The notes: a model not told the origin generated them from the sequence alone. Positions 32,901 through 45,049 are shown, counted from the first letter of the stretch. The stretch: 64,000 nucleotides of DNA from Linanthus parryae (GCA_023055425.1 JALGPY010000006.1:69162127-69226126), one strand, 5' to 3'. Program-made: numbers and translations.

Positions 32901-35900
32901 TATTTCCATACTTGTATTCAATAACTCTTTCCGCACATTATTTTTTATTATATTCTTATTGTCCAACTTATATTTCATTATTATGCGATTTTGTAATCTT
33001 ATTTTCCAATATTTTTCAAATATTTAATTGTGATTGCATCATACACCTATTTGGACAATAGAAAGCTTTATATAGATAATTTTAGTTGGTGATGAGTGCA
33101 CACACCTAAAAATGGAAAGGTAAACCTCATATTTACAGGCTAACAACCATCGTTACTGCATTATACCTCTCAAACTATCATTCCAATTTGTCATCGAAAA
33201 TTCATATAATCCCTCACTAATTGGATATTTGTGATTGTACTTTATTATCAAATGGAATGCATACCCCCAGAATCCTCTAAACTGGAGTCTCCTCCCCCCC
33301 CCCCCCCCCCCCCCTACAGCTTATAAGAAAGGGAAAAAGGCCTCAATCTATGTTTGATCCTGTACTGTTATCATATTTAGATTGATATGGATGGGGCCAC
33401 AGCTTAAGTATTTAAATATACTTCTCGTGTCTGTCTAAAACTCAACATATATAACCGTCATCAGTTCCAAATTACTCGCAACCACATACCTCACCAACCA
33501 AAGCGAAGTTTATGTGTGCACTAGCATGAAGAGAACTGTTGCGGGGATGTAGTGGTCTCTATGCAGAAAACACAAGGTGCAGCACAAGTGCCGAATGTAC
33601 CAAAACAAGTTATGTATATGTACATTAGTAATAGGAAAGGCGAGATTACCTGATTTTGATTTCTTGTACATGTTTGTCAGATATGGAATACAACAATGTA
33701 TAGTTTTTTAGATCGAACACCTTGTAGATACTGGTTAAACAACAAAAAGATAGTTTCAGAATCAATAATAGAACGAGAAAACTATCAGATCACTAAAATC
33801 AGTACCTGTCTTGTGCTGAGTAAGTAAGAACTTTCCCGTTAACGTCGTCGAACTCCACAAAACCAGGCCATTTCAAAGACTCGGATTCAAACAATGGAAA
33901 ACCAGCATCAGGTTTTCCCCTCTCAATATATCTACAATTTTAAATGGACATAAGATCAATATGGTACAAGGAAGCAATGACAAGATGGTGCTCAAACACA
34001 AAAAAGAGAGTCAACGCACTCAATCCTTGTTGATCTGCATTTTAATGAGCTGAAATTATCTGCGGCATAAACTGATACTGTGATGAGTGAATCATTGTTC
34101 TTGTTATAAAATAAGCTCCGAATGACTTCATCGGGACTAACATTCAAGAAACAGATTCTCTTGTTTGTCTCTGCATTCAAATACCAAAAATAAGTCACGC
34201 CATACAATAAATTACAGTCCCCATACAAGGAAAGAACGGAATTCTATAGAAGACATGTTACTGCTACCACCTCTGCTGAAAGCTGCACAAACACCACCAT
34301 GGGCAAGAGCAAAGACAATGTTGTGTGCTGCCACAATCTCAATAATTTTCGTCCTCTTTATCAAAAAAGGCAGTACAAGCGCACAATGTCCTTTAGGGTC
34401 ATGAGTATCGTACTCCTCCTGATGCAAACAAAAATGACAAATTGAAAAATACATTCAAAACAGTAAATTCAAGTACAAATTGAAAAAAATACATTCAAAA
34501 CAGTCAATTCAATGTGATGATTGTCTCCATCCATTCAGCACTGATTTCGAAATAGCCGCATAACCACAAACCAGAAAAGAAAAAAATATGTGATGAATCC
34601 ATGAAGAAAAACCTAGAAACTGCAACTACTGTTGTATCATCTCCACCTGGCCCCTCGGTTAAGCCAGAGATTTGCCACAGGTTCAAACTGGGGAATTGGC
34701 AAAGGCATGTAAAAAGCGGTGGAGGTGATAAAATATAAGTACAGCCATATAAATTTAAGGGTAAAAGACACTTCCCACCCCTATAATTAGGTAAAAATAC
34801 ACTTTGCACCCCTGACGTTTGAAAAGTTCCACTTTGCACACCTGAAACGGAAAAACGTTATGACAGTTTGCTCCCTTCTGTTTATCTCAGTCCATTAAAC
34901 CAATATTTGACATTTTTATGCCTATTTTGTCCATAGCTTGTGTAAAGTCAATTACACGCTTTCTCCTTTTCCTCTTCACCAAAAACTTACTACCCCAAAT
35001 TCCACAACCACCACCAACAACAAAGAACAACAATTATCATGGTCACCCAACCAAAGTCAATCGATTTATGAAATTGCCACCACCATCATCCACCACAACT
35101 ACCCTCACCAAATGAATCCCTCGTTGTTCAGGAAACACTATCATCCACGGTTTCCATTATGGAACTGTTTGTAGATTTCCTAGCCTTTCTATCCTTGTGT
35201 TTGACTCCGTAACGAGACCAAGTGCCTTCTGGGAATCATAATCACAGGCAACTCGTTTCAGCAAATTTTTGTGCAGTAGTCTGCAAATGAGTACGTCATC
35301 CTAAATGCTTCCTTCCTAGTACTCTTCATCAAATAGGGTATTCATGTAACCGGTGATGAATGAAGTCTCAGAACCCAATAAAACCCATTCTCCACGGATT
35401 TGTATCTCCTAAAGATCCCCCTTTATGTTTCCGACTCTCCGAATCCATAGCTCCGTCACCAGCTTGTAGCAATTGAAACCCAAATGCCAAAGTGAAGTCA
35501 AAACATCGGAACCCAGACTCCCAAATCGAAATCGAACTTCTCACACAACTACAAGAATTCACTTCTATCTCTGTCTCTGTCTCCTCTCCCAATCTCTCAT
35601 TTTCTCTCATTCGATCTTCCACTATGCATCTCTGAAATCGATGAGCATGGGTGTCAAAGAACTCGATCTGGGTTCAGCGATTTCAGAAAACTTGATCTGG
35701 GTTATTCAAATAGGGGTTTTGTGCGGTGGTGGAGGTTGTGGTTAGATGGGGTGTTGGGTTTGTGCTCACTGTGGGTGTTGAACAGAGAGGGAATGGCTCC
35801 GTAGGTGGAGAGAGAGGACAGGTTTGTTGACGGTGGTGGTTATTGCGATGAGTTATGTCGGTGACGAACATAGGTGGACGGCGATGGTTCGTGGGTTGGG

Positions 35901-38900
35901 TGTAAGGGAGAATCGACTGCAGTTGGTGGCGGTGCTGGGTTGGTTTCTAGAGGAGATGGAGAAAACAGAGGGAACCAGGAGTGGGTTGTCCGGCGAAACC
36001 TCGGTGGTTATATCATCTGGAGCAACTGGTGAAGAGAGAGAGAGAGAGCAGATATGAGAGAGGGATGAGATGAAGATGCCAGAGGTAAAGATGGTTGGCG
36101 GCTAGGGTTTGAGAAGAAAAAGATGATTTAGGTGAAGGAGAAGGAGAAGAAAGGAGAATTGGAAGAAGATAATTGTCTGGGGGCAAAATAGTATTTTAGA
36201 GGCCTTCGTTAATATATGTCAGTATCAGGGGTGCAAAGTGGAATTTTTCAAACGTCAGGGGTGTAAAGTGTATTTTTGTCTAATTACAGGGGTGGAAAGT
36301 GTCTTTTACCCTAAATTTAAATAAACACGTAGGTTCTGAGCAGAAACAACGTGAGGAACTTGATCATGTAGCCAACCCCAAGTTGAAGGGAAACTGATTC
36401 AACACACTACAATATGAAATTATGAACGATAATATCTTCCAACGAGTGCTTGAATTACAACATTAAGAGGTCAAAAGGTTGTAGGAACTCCATTGTGTGA
36501 TTTTCTTTGAGGAAAATCGAAGAGGGAGAAAAATGAATAAGCAACACATTCTTGACAAGTCTTTATCTGAATCATTTGGGATGCTAAAGAGAACAATTTC
36601 ACTTCATCGTTTCATCTAGAGTGAACAGAAGACTCTTAGGACTCCAAATATCACATTTGAAAGACGACCATAATACATTTTGTTCGTCTTCACTCCCCTA
36701 TTTCCTGCAGAATTCATTTCTAAATGTGCATCTCAATACATAGTTAAGCTTATCTTCTATCAATTATGTTACAAAAAGAAAAGAAAAGCAAGTGCTATAG
36801 CCTATAAAAATCAAGATCTTATTCTCCAGTTTTTCGTTTCGGGTTGGTGGGTACGGTTACTGGTTAGTTTTTTAAAATTAAGACCCCGTGAAGATATACC
36901 AATAATACAACTGGGTTCCAGCCTTAGCTCAAAACTGTGCAAACAGAAACTGTATAAAACATACCTTGTTAAATTAAGAGCCCTCACTAGACTGGCATTT
37001 TCATCTTGCAGCTTCTAGAAAACAACTGATTTCCTATTATTCTGACTGCTTATGTCCCTTTTTCTTGCAAGTGCTCATGCTCCAAATATTTCCCACTGCA
37101 AATCCGAAGGTCATTTTCATGCATTTTACCCATCTTGTCAGTGTGTCATCGATGTGTTAGTTGTTTTGACAGTAAATATTTGTTAAGATTCCTCTTCCGC
37201 TGCTGTATTGAAACTCCTGTCAAAAGATTTTCTCACCACTGTTTAAATTGCCACGTCACTATGCTGTCTTTTTCATTTTCTTCCAATTAACGTTTAAATT
37301 CAAATGGTTGACCGATTGTTATATTATATTTACTGTAGAGCGGCCCCTGTTCCAGTTTATCTGAGGTTTGTTTGGGACTTCACGTTTGAAAGAATAGTCA
37401 GGGTCTTTGTTTTCGAAGTTCTGGTGATTATTTGGAAATTCCATCAGAAAACCTATGGTTACGACGAAATCAGTGGTGATTTACCAATCGACTTCTAGAT
37501 AAGCATCACTCTACACATTCTGTATCTCTTGCCCATATCCACTGGATTTGAGGAGTTTTTCCTCGTCTTTAAGAAACTTAATTCTATTCTATACAATCTG
37601 ATGACAGTAAAGCTGTACGGTTAAACCAACTGAAGTATATTCCCTTGCTGTATGCCTGTATTTTCAAGGAAGCTTTCCTTCATATTTTGTAAACCTTGAT
37701 TCTCTACTTGAATTTAAGCTTCTATATTCTTCCCACTGCACTTTCGTTGTATTTTCTTCTGCTAACCAGGTTAGAAACATTCTCATCCAGTGATTCAGTG
37801 TGTGCGAACCTGTTTATTGAAATTCATGGACTGCTACAAGATAAATCCCTGCCCATCGTCAGGTAAATGCAAGATTGAGGTGTGAGGAGATCCTTTCAGC
37901 TATCATACTTTTCAGTTTAGATATTGTTGCTTTTTACTTTCGAACAGGAAACTCTAAAAACTGAGGGATATGTAGTTTTTTTGCTTGTCTTCCTACACAA
38001 GGCACCGACTTTTTTTTCCCTATGTTGTGCTTTATTTCCATTGAAGAGTGTCCTTTCGTTGCTTTCCTTTACCTTCTTTGTCATTTATAGGCTATTGCCG
38101 GTGCAAGAGTTCTCCTCTAGAACATGATACCATAAAGTATACTCCCTCCGTCGCATATAAGTGTCCATTTTTTCTGCCCCAACTTTTTATGGGGACATGC
38201 ATTAATTGCACACTTGATTGAGTTTTATAATGACAATAAGACAATTGTCCCTTATTTCTCCATTTCCAACACTAGTATAATTACTTTTTATTTGGCATTC
38301 TTGTCAATGTATCCACTTTCAAACATAAGAAAATGAAAGTGGACAATTATTTTGGGACATCCCGAAATAGAAAGGTTGACACTTATTATGAGACAGAGGG
38401 AGTAATTTGTAATCCCCCCCGCCCCCCCGAAAACTTAATTATGCAAAGTCTTATTTTAATTTATCTTATTTGTGTGAGATCATTAGCTATTTGTGTCCTG
38501 GTATCTGAGCTTGCTAATGGCTTTACCATTACCTGTACAAAAAACCATTGTTTTCAGGCCAGCTGCAGTGGATTATCTGTTTGAATAATTCCTTGCTTCT
38601 ACTTGGAGCTCCATCGCAATTCTGATATGTTGTTTCATGCATCTTTTTATGCATTAGTAGACACGATTTTGAAGAGCCTTGGCATATCTCAGAGTTTAAA
38701 TTACCGACTTTTGACATAATTTGGATTACCTGAAACCACTACACTAACAACTCCAGTAGTTTGAACTTTGAAATTCATATTCATCTTTGTGCTTATAATT
38801 CTGTTATGACGTGAAGTTGCACAAACTGAGACGACTGGGTGTAAACGTTTGTTTTATTTTCTTCAGTTACGTGACTCCTTTCCGAATTTGGCAATCCGAA

Positions 38901-41900
38901 ATTATGTCTTTTATTAAAAATTATCAACTTCCTTCTCTAATTTCGCAATTCTACCCTTCAAGCATGTCAAATCAGTCTATCAAAAACAAAACACGGAGAT
39001 TGTGATTATGTTGAATAAATATCATGAATCGTCTACCAATATATTCCTTGTTATCGTGAAGATCCATAATTATGTATCTAGGGGTTAAAACAAATCAAAA
39101 AAAATCATAAGCTGGAAAAAGCTAAGTTTTACAGAAAAAGTGGCAGGGTACACCATAGTAACTTGTATACAATGTCGAGGAATATACAGACTGAAAATGT
39201 TACTACAAAGAATCTACTATCCAACAGTTGGCCTGTCATATCTAAAGGAAAGTTGCGGTCCTATGTCAAGACACATCCCGACTCTTACCAAATTCAAGAC
39301 TGTCGCAAGAGAAACCCGACTCACACATACCGAAGAGAAAAGAGACCAAACAGCAGAACAATGGAGCAATAGATTACTAGGATTCCAAACGCGGTTTGTA
39401 AGAAACTATAGGGTTCCACTTCAAAACCATGTGGCAATGAGGGGAGCAGCCCAGGACACTAATTAATTCCTTTTCTTTTTCTTGAATGTCCAATGTGGGA
39501 CTTCTCAACACGCCCCCTCATGTGTGGTATCCTTTACCTTACACGTCAATCTTTTTGTATGTGGGTGACGGTGAGAATGTGGGTTATTAGACCACCAAGT
39601 CCTAAAATATTGTAGAGTATTGGAGAGCAAATCTGAATATTGAATAAATTTATCTACGTTTATTAGCTTCGTATTACATGTACGGGTAGATACATTAAAG
39701 ATCATGGCACTGTCTAAACATTAAGCTTTAAACATCTTATCATTAAACTTTTTCCACCTTAAGTAACAAGTCCAATTTTGAATTTGGGGCATTAGTTGAA
39801 TGTCTCCTTAAAATTTAAGCATTCGAATATGCACTACCTTTGCAGGACGGAGGGACTATAGTTGTTGAACCGAATAAAATAATCTGTTAAGATAAACTTG
39901 ATGAGAAATTCCAGTTCAAACTTAGGCCCCGCTTTCTTTGCCTAAATTTAGGTGATTTTTTATCTTTTGTTAAGTCATATAAAAAGTTATAATCAGATCA
40001 TTTTCGTTAAAATTTATGTCTGATAACTTTTTAACCTTTTTATAAGAATAAAAAAAAGTTAGTTTTTCACAACTTCAACTTTTTTTATCATTTTACTCAA
40101 AACTACTTTTTAGGAGATAAAATAGAAGTTAAGTAAACAACCTTTTATACTAAAAAGGTAACTAGAACTTTTTAGAAAACTTATTAGGCACAAAGTAAAC
40201 AACCTTTTTATCTTTTTCTAAAAAAAGATAAAAAGTCGCCTAAATTTAGGTAAAGAAAGCAGGGCCTTAAAATGTTGGAGAGAATTAGATACATATAATT
40301 GCAGGCAATTGTAACAAGGCCATTTCCTGGTTGATGAAAGAACGAGGAAATATGTGGATGCTTCAATTTTTTCTTCTTTAATGTGTTTAGTTGTTCAGAT
40401 AATACACATACAATAACACCTTCTCTATCCTAGTGATTGGCTGCCTAGATCAATAACCTTTAGTTGTTTCTCCATAATGTGATTTGCTGAATTTAGTACA
40501 CTAAGCAAGTCAGAATTTACGGCTCTGTTTGGTTCGCAATAAATGTTTTACAACGGAAAATATTTTACGCGTAAAATGTTTTGTGTGAAAAGGCTTTCCC
40601 TGCAATTATTTTCTCGTGTTTGGTTGACTCTTGCCAAAACGCTGGGCCGTGACGGAAATGGCAGTGATGGGTGGCGGTGAAGGTGGGTGGCAGTGATGGG
40701 TCGTGGTGGAGGTAGGTGGTAGTGGTGGTGGAGGTGTTAGTATGAGTTGTTGTGCTCATTCACTCTCCGGAAAATGGCTTACGGATTTGAAATGTGTAAA
40801 TCATTTTACATCATTTGAGGGAAAACATTTTACAGGAAAACATTTTACTTCCAACCAAACAGCACCAAAACAAGGGAAAACATTTACAGGAAAATGTTTT
40901 ACCACCAACCAAACGGAGCCTACGTCTCAATTTATTTTCCTTACTCCCCCAATACATATCACCAAACAAGCAGAATAAACCCTCCTCACAAAGGCATCAA
41001 AAGAGGGCTTTTAGTGAGCGTCGGCACTCGAATTCATCATCATAACCTCCTTGATAAGCATCTCCTTCGACAAAGCCAGTACTCTATAAGCACATCTTGC
41101 TAGAAAACGCCAGTTCATCCAACTTGATCTTATGATGAGCTGTATCTTACTCAAACTCCTAAGCTGAATGCAAAAAACCACCTTAACATCTACTACACAA
41201 TGGTTTCAGATTGTTTGACATAGGATTATAAGGAACTAGGAGACTATCACTAGCTATCACTAGCATACATCTCTTTGGTTGATCATTAACTTGAATGATA
41301 CAATGATACTTTTGGGGTAGGCATATTGGCTACGTCATAGCCCGGTGATAATGCTCGGACTAAAAATGGATCATAAACTGCTAAAGCCTACAGAAGAATC
41401 CAAAAATTACCATAACAGTCATGATATTTCTAATGAGGCCCTTGAAATTGTTGAACCTTTCTTGTAGGGACACTAACCTCAAGTTTTATTAGTACATTCA
41501 GGCCTTCAACTCCTCTGGGGAGTAAGGCACATTCAGTTTACATGGTCTGCATAGCAGATAAGCTACAACTTTGTCCAAAGTCCTCCAATATTGTTGAGTA
41601 TTGGAGAGGACATCCGTATATTGAGTGAATTCATATACGTTTATTGGCTTCGAATTACATGTATGTGTAGATACATTGAAGATCATGGCACTGTCTAAAC
41701 ATTAGGTTTTGAACATCTTCTGATCATTAAACAATTTCCAATTAAGAAATCTATTTGCTGAAGGCAACCCAACTTCACACCACCAAAAGAAGCAACCAAT
41801 TGAGACTGACGGTGATCTATTACTTTGTCAATTAGGGAATTCAATGTAGAATTCTACATGTAATTCACAACTCTCCCAAGAGACCTATCTATAAAAAGTA

Positions 41901-42137
41901 AGCACAAGAAGACAGAATAGATTAGGGACTAACCGTTAAGCGCATATTGCGGAACCTCTCCTGAGAATTTGTCATTGAAAATGAACGATCACGCTTGGAA
42001 GAAATCTCTCTCCTCAGCAACTTCTTCACACTGTTTTGTAATCCATCAGCTCTCCTTTTCTTGGTCGCCGAAATCCGCCGCCTAATCCCACTGCATGGAC
42101 CCCTAGGGCTTGCCGACACTCTCCTTCCCCCTTCCAT
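26977..42137 (-). CDS. conserved plant WD40-repeat-like (transducin) protein, eight exons over 15 kb
   Basis: Exons on the minus strand: 42137-41934, 34418-34271, 34170-34020, 33931-33806, 33730-33650, 32338-32146, 32054-31784 and 27269-26977. All junctions are GT-AG, and the joined 1467 nt are in frame for 488 residues. Residues 1-68 are basic (MEGGRRVSAS, KKRR at 26-29, LLRREISSKRDRSF), a likely nuclear signal. Beta-propeller-like text follows (EEYDTHDPKGHC, RICFLNVSPDEVIRSLFYN, WPGFVEFDDVNGKVLTYSA, RNRTVAVWNFRGELV), then a Ser-rich loop and the C-terminal blade GNQHGLVHVWSS. I recall a strongly conserved, uncharacterised plant WD40-like protein with the same segments. Intron 1 (7.5 kb) and intron 7 (4.5 kb) are filled with transposons. 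CCACAG|GTAATT near 42386 may be a 5'-leader intron donor. Molecular role unknown. Confidence 0.9.
28328..28959. mobile_element. hAT-like non-autonomous element in intron 7 of the WD40-like gene
   Basis: 632 bp bounded by inverted termini: CATAGTTGTCAAAT on the left, and CATAGTTGTCAAAA when the right end is reverse-complemented. It is flanked by a perfect 8-bp duplication AAGGGGAA (28320-28327 and 28960-28967), the size expected for hAT. The interior is rich in GAATCGTAAATTGAATCG-type repeats near both ends and has no transposase. Confidence 0.85.
30335..30590 (+). pseudogene. captured GRAS-domain (SCL4/7-type) gene fragment
   Basis: A conceptual reading gives TANQAILEA, then in the next frame NRIHIVDFGIVQGVQWPALL and QVLATRPTGKPEMIRISGIPA, then in a third frame SATGKRLSDFAKLLDLNFE. 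This is the VHIID region of a GRAS transcription factor; the wording IHIVDFGIVQG is characteristic of SCARECROW-like 4/7 proteins. Only about 85 residues of a normal domain of about 370 are present, with two frameshifts, so no functional factor is made. It reads in the plus direction, opposite to the WD40-like gene. Confidence 0.85.
30651..30766 (+). pseudogene. captured short-chain dehydrogenase/reductase exon fragment
   Basis: The frame from about 30655 reads LLDEAAENLRAKGIEVLVVV, then RHVSNSEQRKSLIEKTGQ, followed directly by GTTGGT, which could be an old splice donor. It matches the beta-alpha segment after the cofactor loop of plant DHRS4/tropinone reductase-like 3 proteins (KAxGIEVxGVVCHVSN-xxQRKxLIEKT). 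Roughly 38 residues of about 255 are kept. Retention of a donor suggests capture of genomic DNA, not cDNA. Confidence 0.75.
33294..33315. repeat. poly-C tract in intron 5 of the WD40-like gene
   Basis: An uninterrupted run of about 21 C after CTCCT on the plus strand, so poly-G in the transcript of the minus-strand gene. Its length may be affected by sequencing. Confidence 0.8.
34759..36311. mobile_element. MULE (copy C) in intron 1 of the WD40-like gene
   Basis: 1553 bp. Both ends read inward GGGTAAAAGACAC, then TTCCCACCCCT or TTTCCACCCCT, and continue with CACTTTGCACCCCTGACGTT or a near copy. The 9-bp duplication TAAATTTAA lies at 34750-34758 and 36312-36320. The terminal 12 bases and the CCACCCCT box are shared with copies A and B, but the rest differs, so this is a related subfamily. 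Interior frames (35368-35622 minus, 35473-35745 plus) have no recognisable domain; they may be captured leader sequence. Confidence 0.88.
38142..38402. mobile_element. Stowaway MITE (Tc1/mariner type)
   Basis: 261 bp, beginning CTCCCTCCGTCGCATATAAG and ending CTTATTATGAGACAGAGGGAG, flanked by TA on both sides (38140-38141, 38403-38404). CTCCCTCCGT and TA duplication define plant Stowaway elements. It lies in intron 1 of the WD40-like gene. Confidence 0.92.
39597..39765 (+). repeat. direct repeat, left copy
   Basis: About 170 bp (AAGTCCTAAAATATTGTAGA to ATCATTAAAC), closely matched by 41577-41748. Both contain TAGATACATT and GATCATGGCACTGTCTAAAC. It lies in intron 1 of the WD40-like gene, just after a GTCCAATGTGGGACTTCTCA phrase (39488-39507) common near plant dispersed repeats. 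Confidence 0.8.
39925..40266. mobile_element. Tourist/PIF-Harbinger-like MITE
   Basis: 342 bp with termini GGCCCCGCTTTCTTTGCCTA and, from the right, GGCCCTGCTTTCTTTACCTA, pairing for more than 40 bp. A TTA duplication lies at 39922-39924 and 40267-40269. The 3-bp TTA and GGCC start fit Tourist MITEs. No coding capacity. Confidence 0.85.
40521..40920. mobile_element. MITE with GGCTCYGTTTGGTT termini
   Basis: 400 bp with ends GGCTCTGTTTGGTT and, from the right, GGCTCCGTTTGGTT, followed by repeated GGAAAACATTTTAC phrases. The flanking 3-bp repeat is TAC on both sides (40518-40520, 40921-40923). Termini fit PIF/Harbinger-like MITEs, but TAC is not the usual TWA target. Confidence 0.75.
41577..41748 (+). 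repeat. direct repeat, right copy
   Basis: Pairs with 39597-39765 in the same orientation. Copies differ by scattered substitutions and small indels. About 1.8 kb including two MITEs separates them. Confidence 0.8.
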
Positions 42138-42998
42138 CCTCCCCCAATCTCACACACCACACACACACAAAAACCCTAGTCAGATGATCTCTACAATTCC
42201 ATTCCAGATCTTCTGGAGATAGAGAGTGATCAAATCCAATCCCAAGTACTGAAATCTGGGTTTAGTGAACATACCCAAAAGACAACAATTAATATAAATA
42301 ACTGAATGAAATGACAAAACAAAATCCAAACTTTCTCAAACAAGAAATTATTATATATTTTTTGTAGAAGGTGAACCCTAATTACCTGTGGTGGAGTAAT
42401 CAGTACCAGTTCGTGCACCCACTTGGGAATTTCATCGAAACCCAACTGAACCCTAACTTCAGTCAGCTCAAAAGTGGTGGAATTTGGGTCAAACTTGGAA
42501 CTGTCAACTTGGGGTTTGAACTAAGGCCGCTTTCGAATCGCGGAGATGCGAAATCTGGGAAGAGAGAAAAAAAACTGGAGGCTTTGAATATGTTTTGACG
42601 AGTATCGGAATGGAGATGATGATGAGTCCTGAAGAGGTTTAAAGGGTCTGTCTCTGTCCCCCCTCAATGTCTCCTTTGTTTCTGTTTTCTTTGGATTTTT
42701 TCTCATTAAAATTCCGGAGTATTCAGATCTACCTCTCTGTTATTAGTTCAAGTAAAACGACTTCATGTCTATTGTATTGTACACTTTTTTTGAACTTTGT
42801 CTAATGGTTTTTATTACATACCTAGACCATCTATTTTGGCATAATCTGAACCGTTGGATTTATAATGGACACTCGTGTCTATTACAAATCAAATCAAATC
42901 AAATCACAATTGTTATATCCCCTCAAGAAGAATTACAATTGTTACGTATTAAATGTTCTGAGATTTGAAGTTGATTGAGCTTTTTGAAAGGACAGAAC

Positions 42999-43860
42999 GG
43001 CGCCATGGGCAAACCCTAGGACAATCAACAATGGCGGCGGACGGCGATCGGAAGTTACCAACCTTGACAAATGAAGAAGAAGATCTAGCTGTATTCGAAG
43101 ATGATTATTGCCAAGCGACAGCAGCCGACTACGACTATTGTCAGATAGGAAACTCTTGGGCGAAGAAGGATACAAGCTTGGTCCATTAAGCTTTTGTTCC
43201 AGAAAATCTGGCATGACGGAGATTCGATCAAAATCCACGAGGTTGATTCAACACCTTTATTGTCGTAATCCCATCTACTGAAGCGATAAACCGAATAGAA
43301 TGAATAGGGCCATGGGTTTTTGACGAAAAATCGGATGCTCAACTCAAACTCATGAATCATGAATGGCGAAGATTGAGATTATGTAAGAACTCGGGTCAGT
43401 ATTGACATAACCAAACCTATCCAGAGGGGAGATTTCATTAATACTTTGAATGAGAAGATTTGGCTCGACTACAAGTATGAACAAATTCCTTTTGTTTGTG
43501 AATGGTGTGGCTGTGTCACCCACCATAGTATGGTTTGTAACAAGGCAGCGAAAGTCAAAGAGCGTAACAAGGACCCCGACTATGGCCCATGACTACTTTT
43601 TCGACTTCCCATGAAGAAGAAGCAATGGTCAAGTACTTATCAAGGGAATATGTTCAAATCCCCATCAATAAGATCATTTACTTTTGAGGCAGAGGACAAC
43701 GAGTCCCCGAAAAGTAAAAGAATAGAGGAAGACCAAATTGCTCTCACCATCTGCGATAACTTTTGTGTGCCACTAACCCAAGTCATGATGTGGTTGAGGA
43801 AGATATTTGGTAAAGTAAAGGGAAGGAAATTGTGACTTCCAATAGCACTCTGACTGTCTC
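42999..43860 (+). pseudogene. LINE ORF1 remnant (DUF4283/zf-CCHC type)
   Basis: It begins MAADGDRKLPTLTNEEEDLA at 43031 in the 42965-43189 frame, a typical start with an acidic EEED stretch. After breaks it continues at about 43390-43600: RVSIDITKPIQRGDFI-like text, then KIWLDYKYEQIPFVCEWCGC and VTHHSMVC, the CCHC knuckle (C-x2-C-x4-H-x4-C) that closes plant LINE ORF1 nucleic-acid-binding domains. A downstream region (43611-43835) has no clear domain. ORF1 would coat the LINE RNA. The gene is not translatable as a unit. Confidence 0.75.
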
Positions 43861-43997
43861 AACCGCCAAGAAAAAGGACCGTGCACTCACGATCAAACAA
43901 AGTGTAGCAGTACCCTCCCTCAATAGCAGGACGACATAAGGCATTCTAGGTCTACGATCTGGAGCAGTCTTAGGCCGCGGAAGCTCCAAAAGGCAAG

Positions 43998-44888
43998 TAG
44001 GCTTGACCATCAGCCCAGTGGCCCAACCAACCCGCCCAACCCAGTCCAGTGTAGGTGGGTTTGGGTTCGGGAAATTTCAGCCCAGTACGGGCTTGGGCCA
44101 ACAAAATGAGCCCGAGTCATGAATGGGTTGGGCTTGGGTTCGACCTCCTCAGCCAAGGCCTGACCCAACCCAGCCTGGTGATGTAATAAATAAAAACATT
44201 TAATAATTATAAATACAGGTTATACATGTTTTGAATAGTTTTACTTTGCAAAGGTGTAATGTTGTAGTTTTTACTAACACATAGGGGGTATTGAGTTGTC
44301 GTAAAAAGATATGTATGAGCATGTCAATCTCATCTACGTATAAGTTACAAATCACGCAAACCTAATTCATCTTCTCTTGGGTACAATTCTCAGAATCAAA
44401 GTACAAATCAACGATGGTCTGACCTTCCTCCTCGCATTTATTAGGTAAGACCCTCAAAATCTCTTCTTTCTCATCGCACTCTCAATCTCCGCATTCACCA
44501 AGTAAGCCCTAATGACTTGATATTTATGATCACCGCAAGATCTCTAAAAAACATGGAAATATAATTTCACCTGAGCACCTATTGACCGAGTGAACGTGAA
44601 ATAGAAAAAGTTTTTCAAAAATGATTACATGCATTAAATGCATGGCTAATTTCAATCATATTAACGTACTACTAAGTAAATTTTAAAATTTTAATATTAT
44701 TATTTAAATAAAAATTGAAATTATTTTGGCCCACGGGTTGGGTTTGGGTTTAGAGTTTTTTCAAATGGATTGGGCTTGTGTTCGAGTGATGCCCCAGACG
44801 ATTTGGGCATGGGTTCACATTTTCAAAACAGTGACCCAGTCCAGCCTGGCCCAACCCGACCCAGCTCAGCCATGGCTAGCCCTACCAA
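43998..44888. mobile_element. hAT-like non-autonomous element inside the LINE
   Basis: About 890 bp between LINE ORF1 and ORF2. Both ends are dense in CCCAACCC/GGGTTGGG phrases, as in many plant hAT elements. The left end reads TAGGCTTGACCATCAGCCCA, and the right end in reverse complement TAGGGCTAGCCATGGCTGAG. The middle is AT-rich with no ORF. Flanks (GGCAAG and CAACAAG) do not give a clean 8-bp duplication, so the exact ends are uncertain. Confidence 0.55.
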
Positions 44889-45049
44889 CAAGTCTCCTTA
44901 AGCCCGATATCCAAAGTCAAAGTTGGATAGACGAAGATCAGGTTGAGAACCAACAAGTTGAGCTTTAACAGTAGCAATAGGCTTACTACAGACAAAGGGT
45001 GATTGGTCTTCTTGAAGCACCAAATAGTGAGGAAAACATCACTAAGGAG

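Noticed and set aside
34504..34839. 111-codon minus-strand frame in intron 1 of the WD40-like gene
   Set aside because: It crosses the left end of MULE copy C and has no domain.
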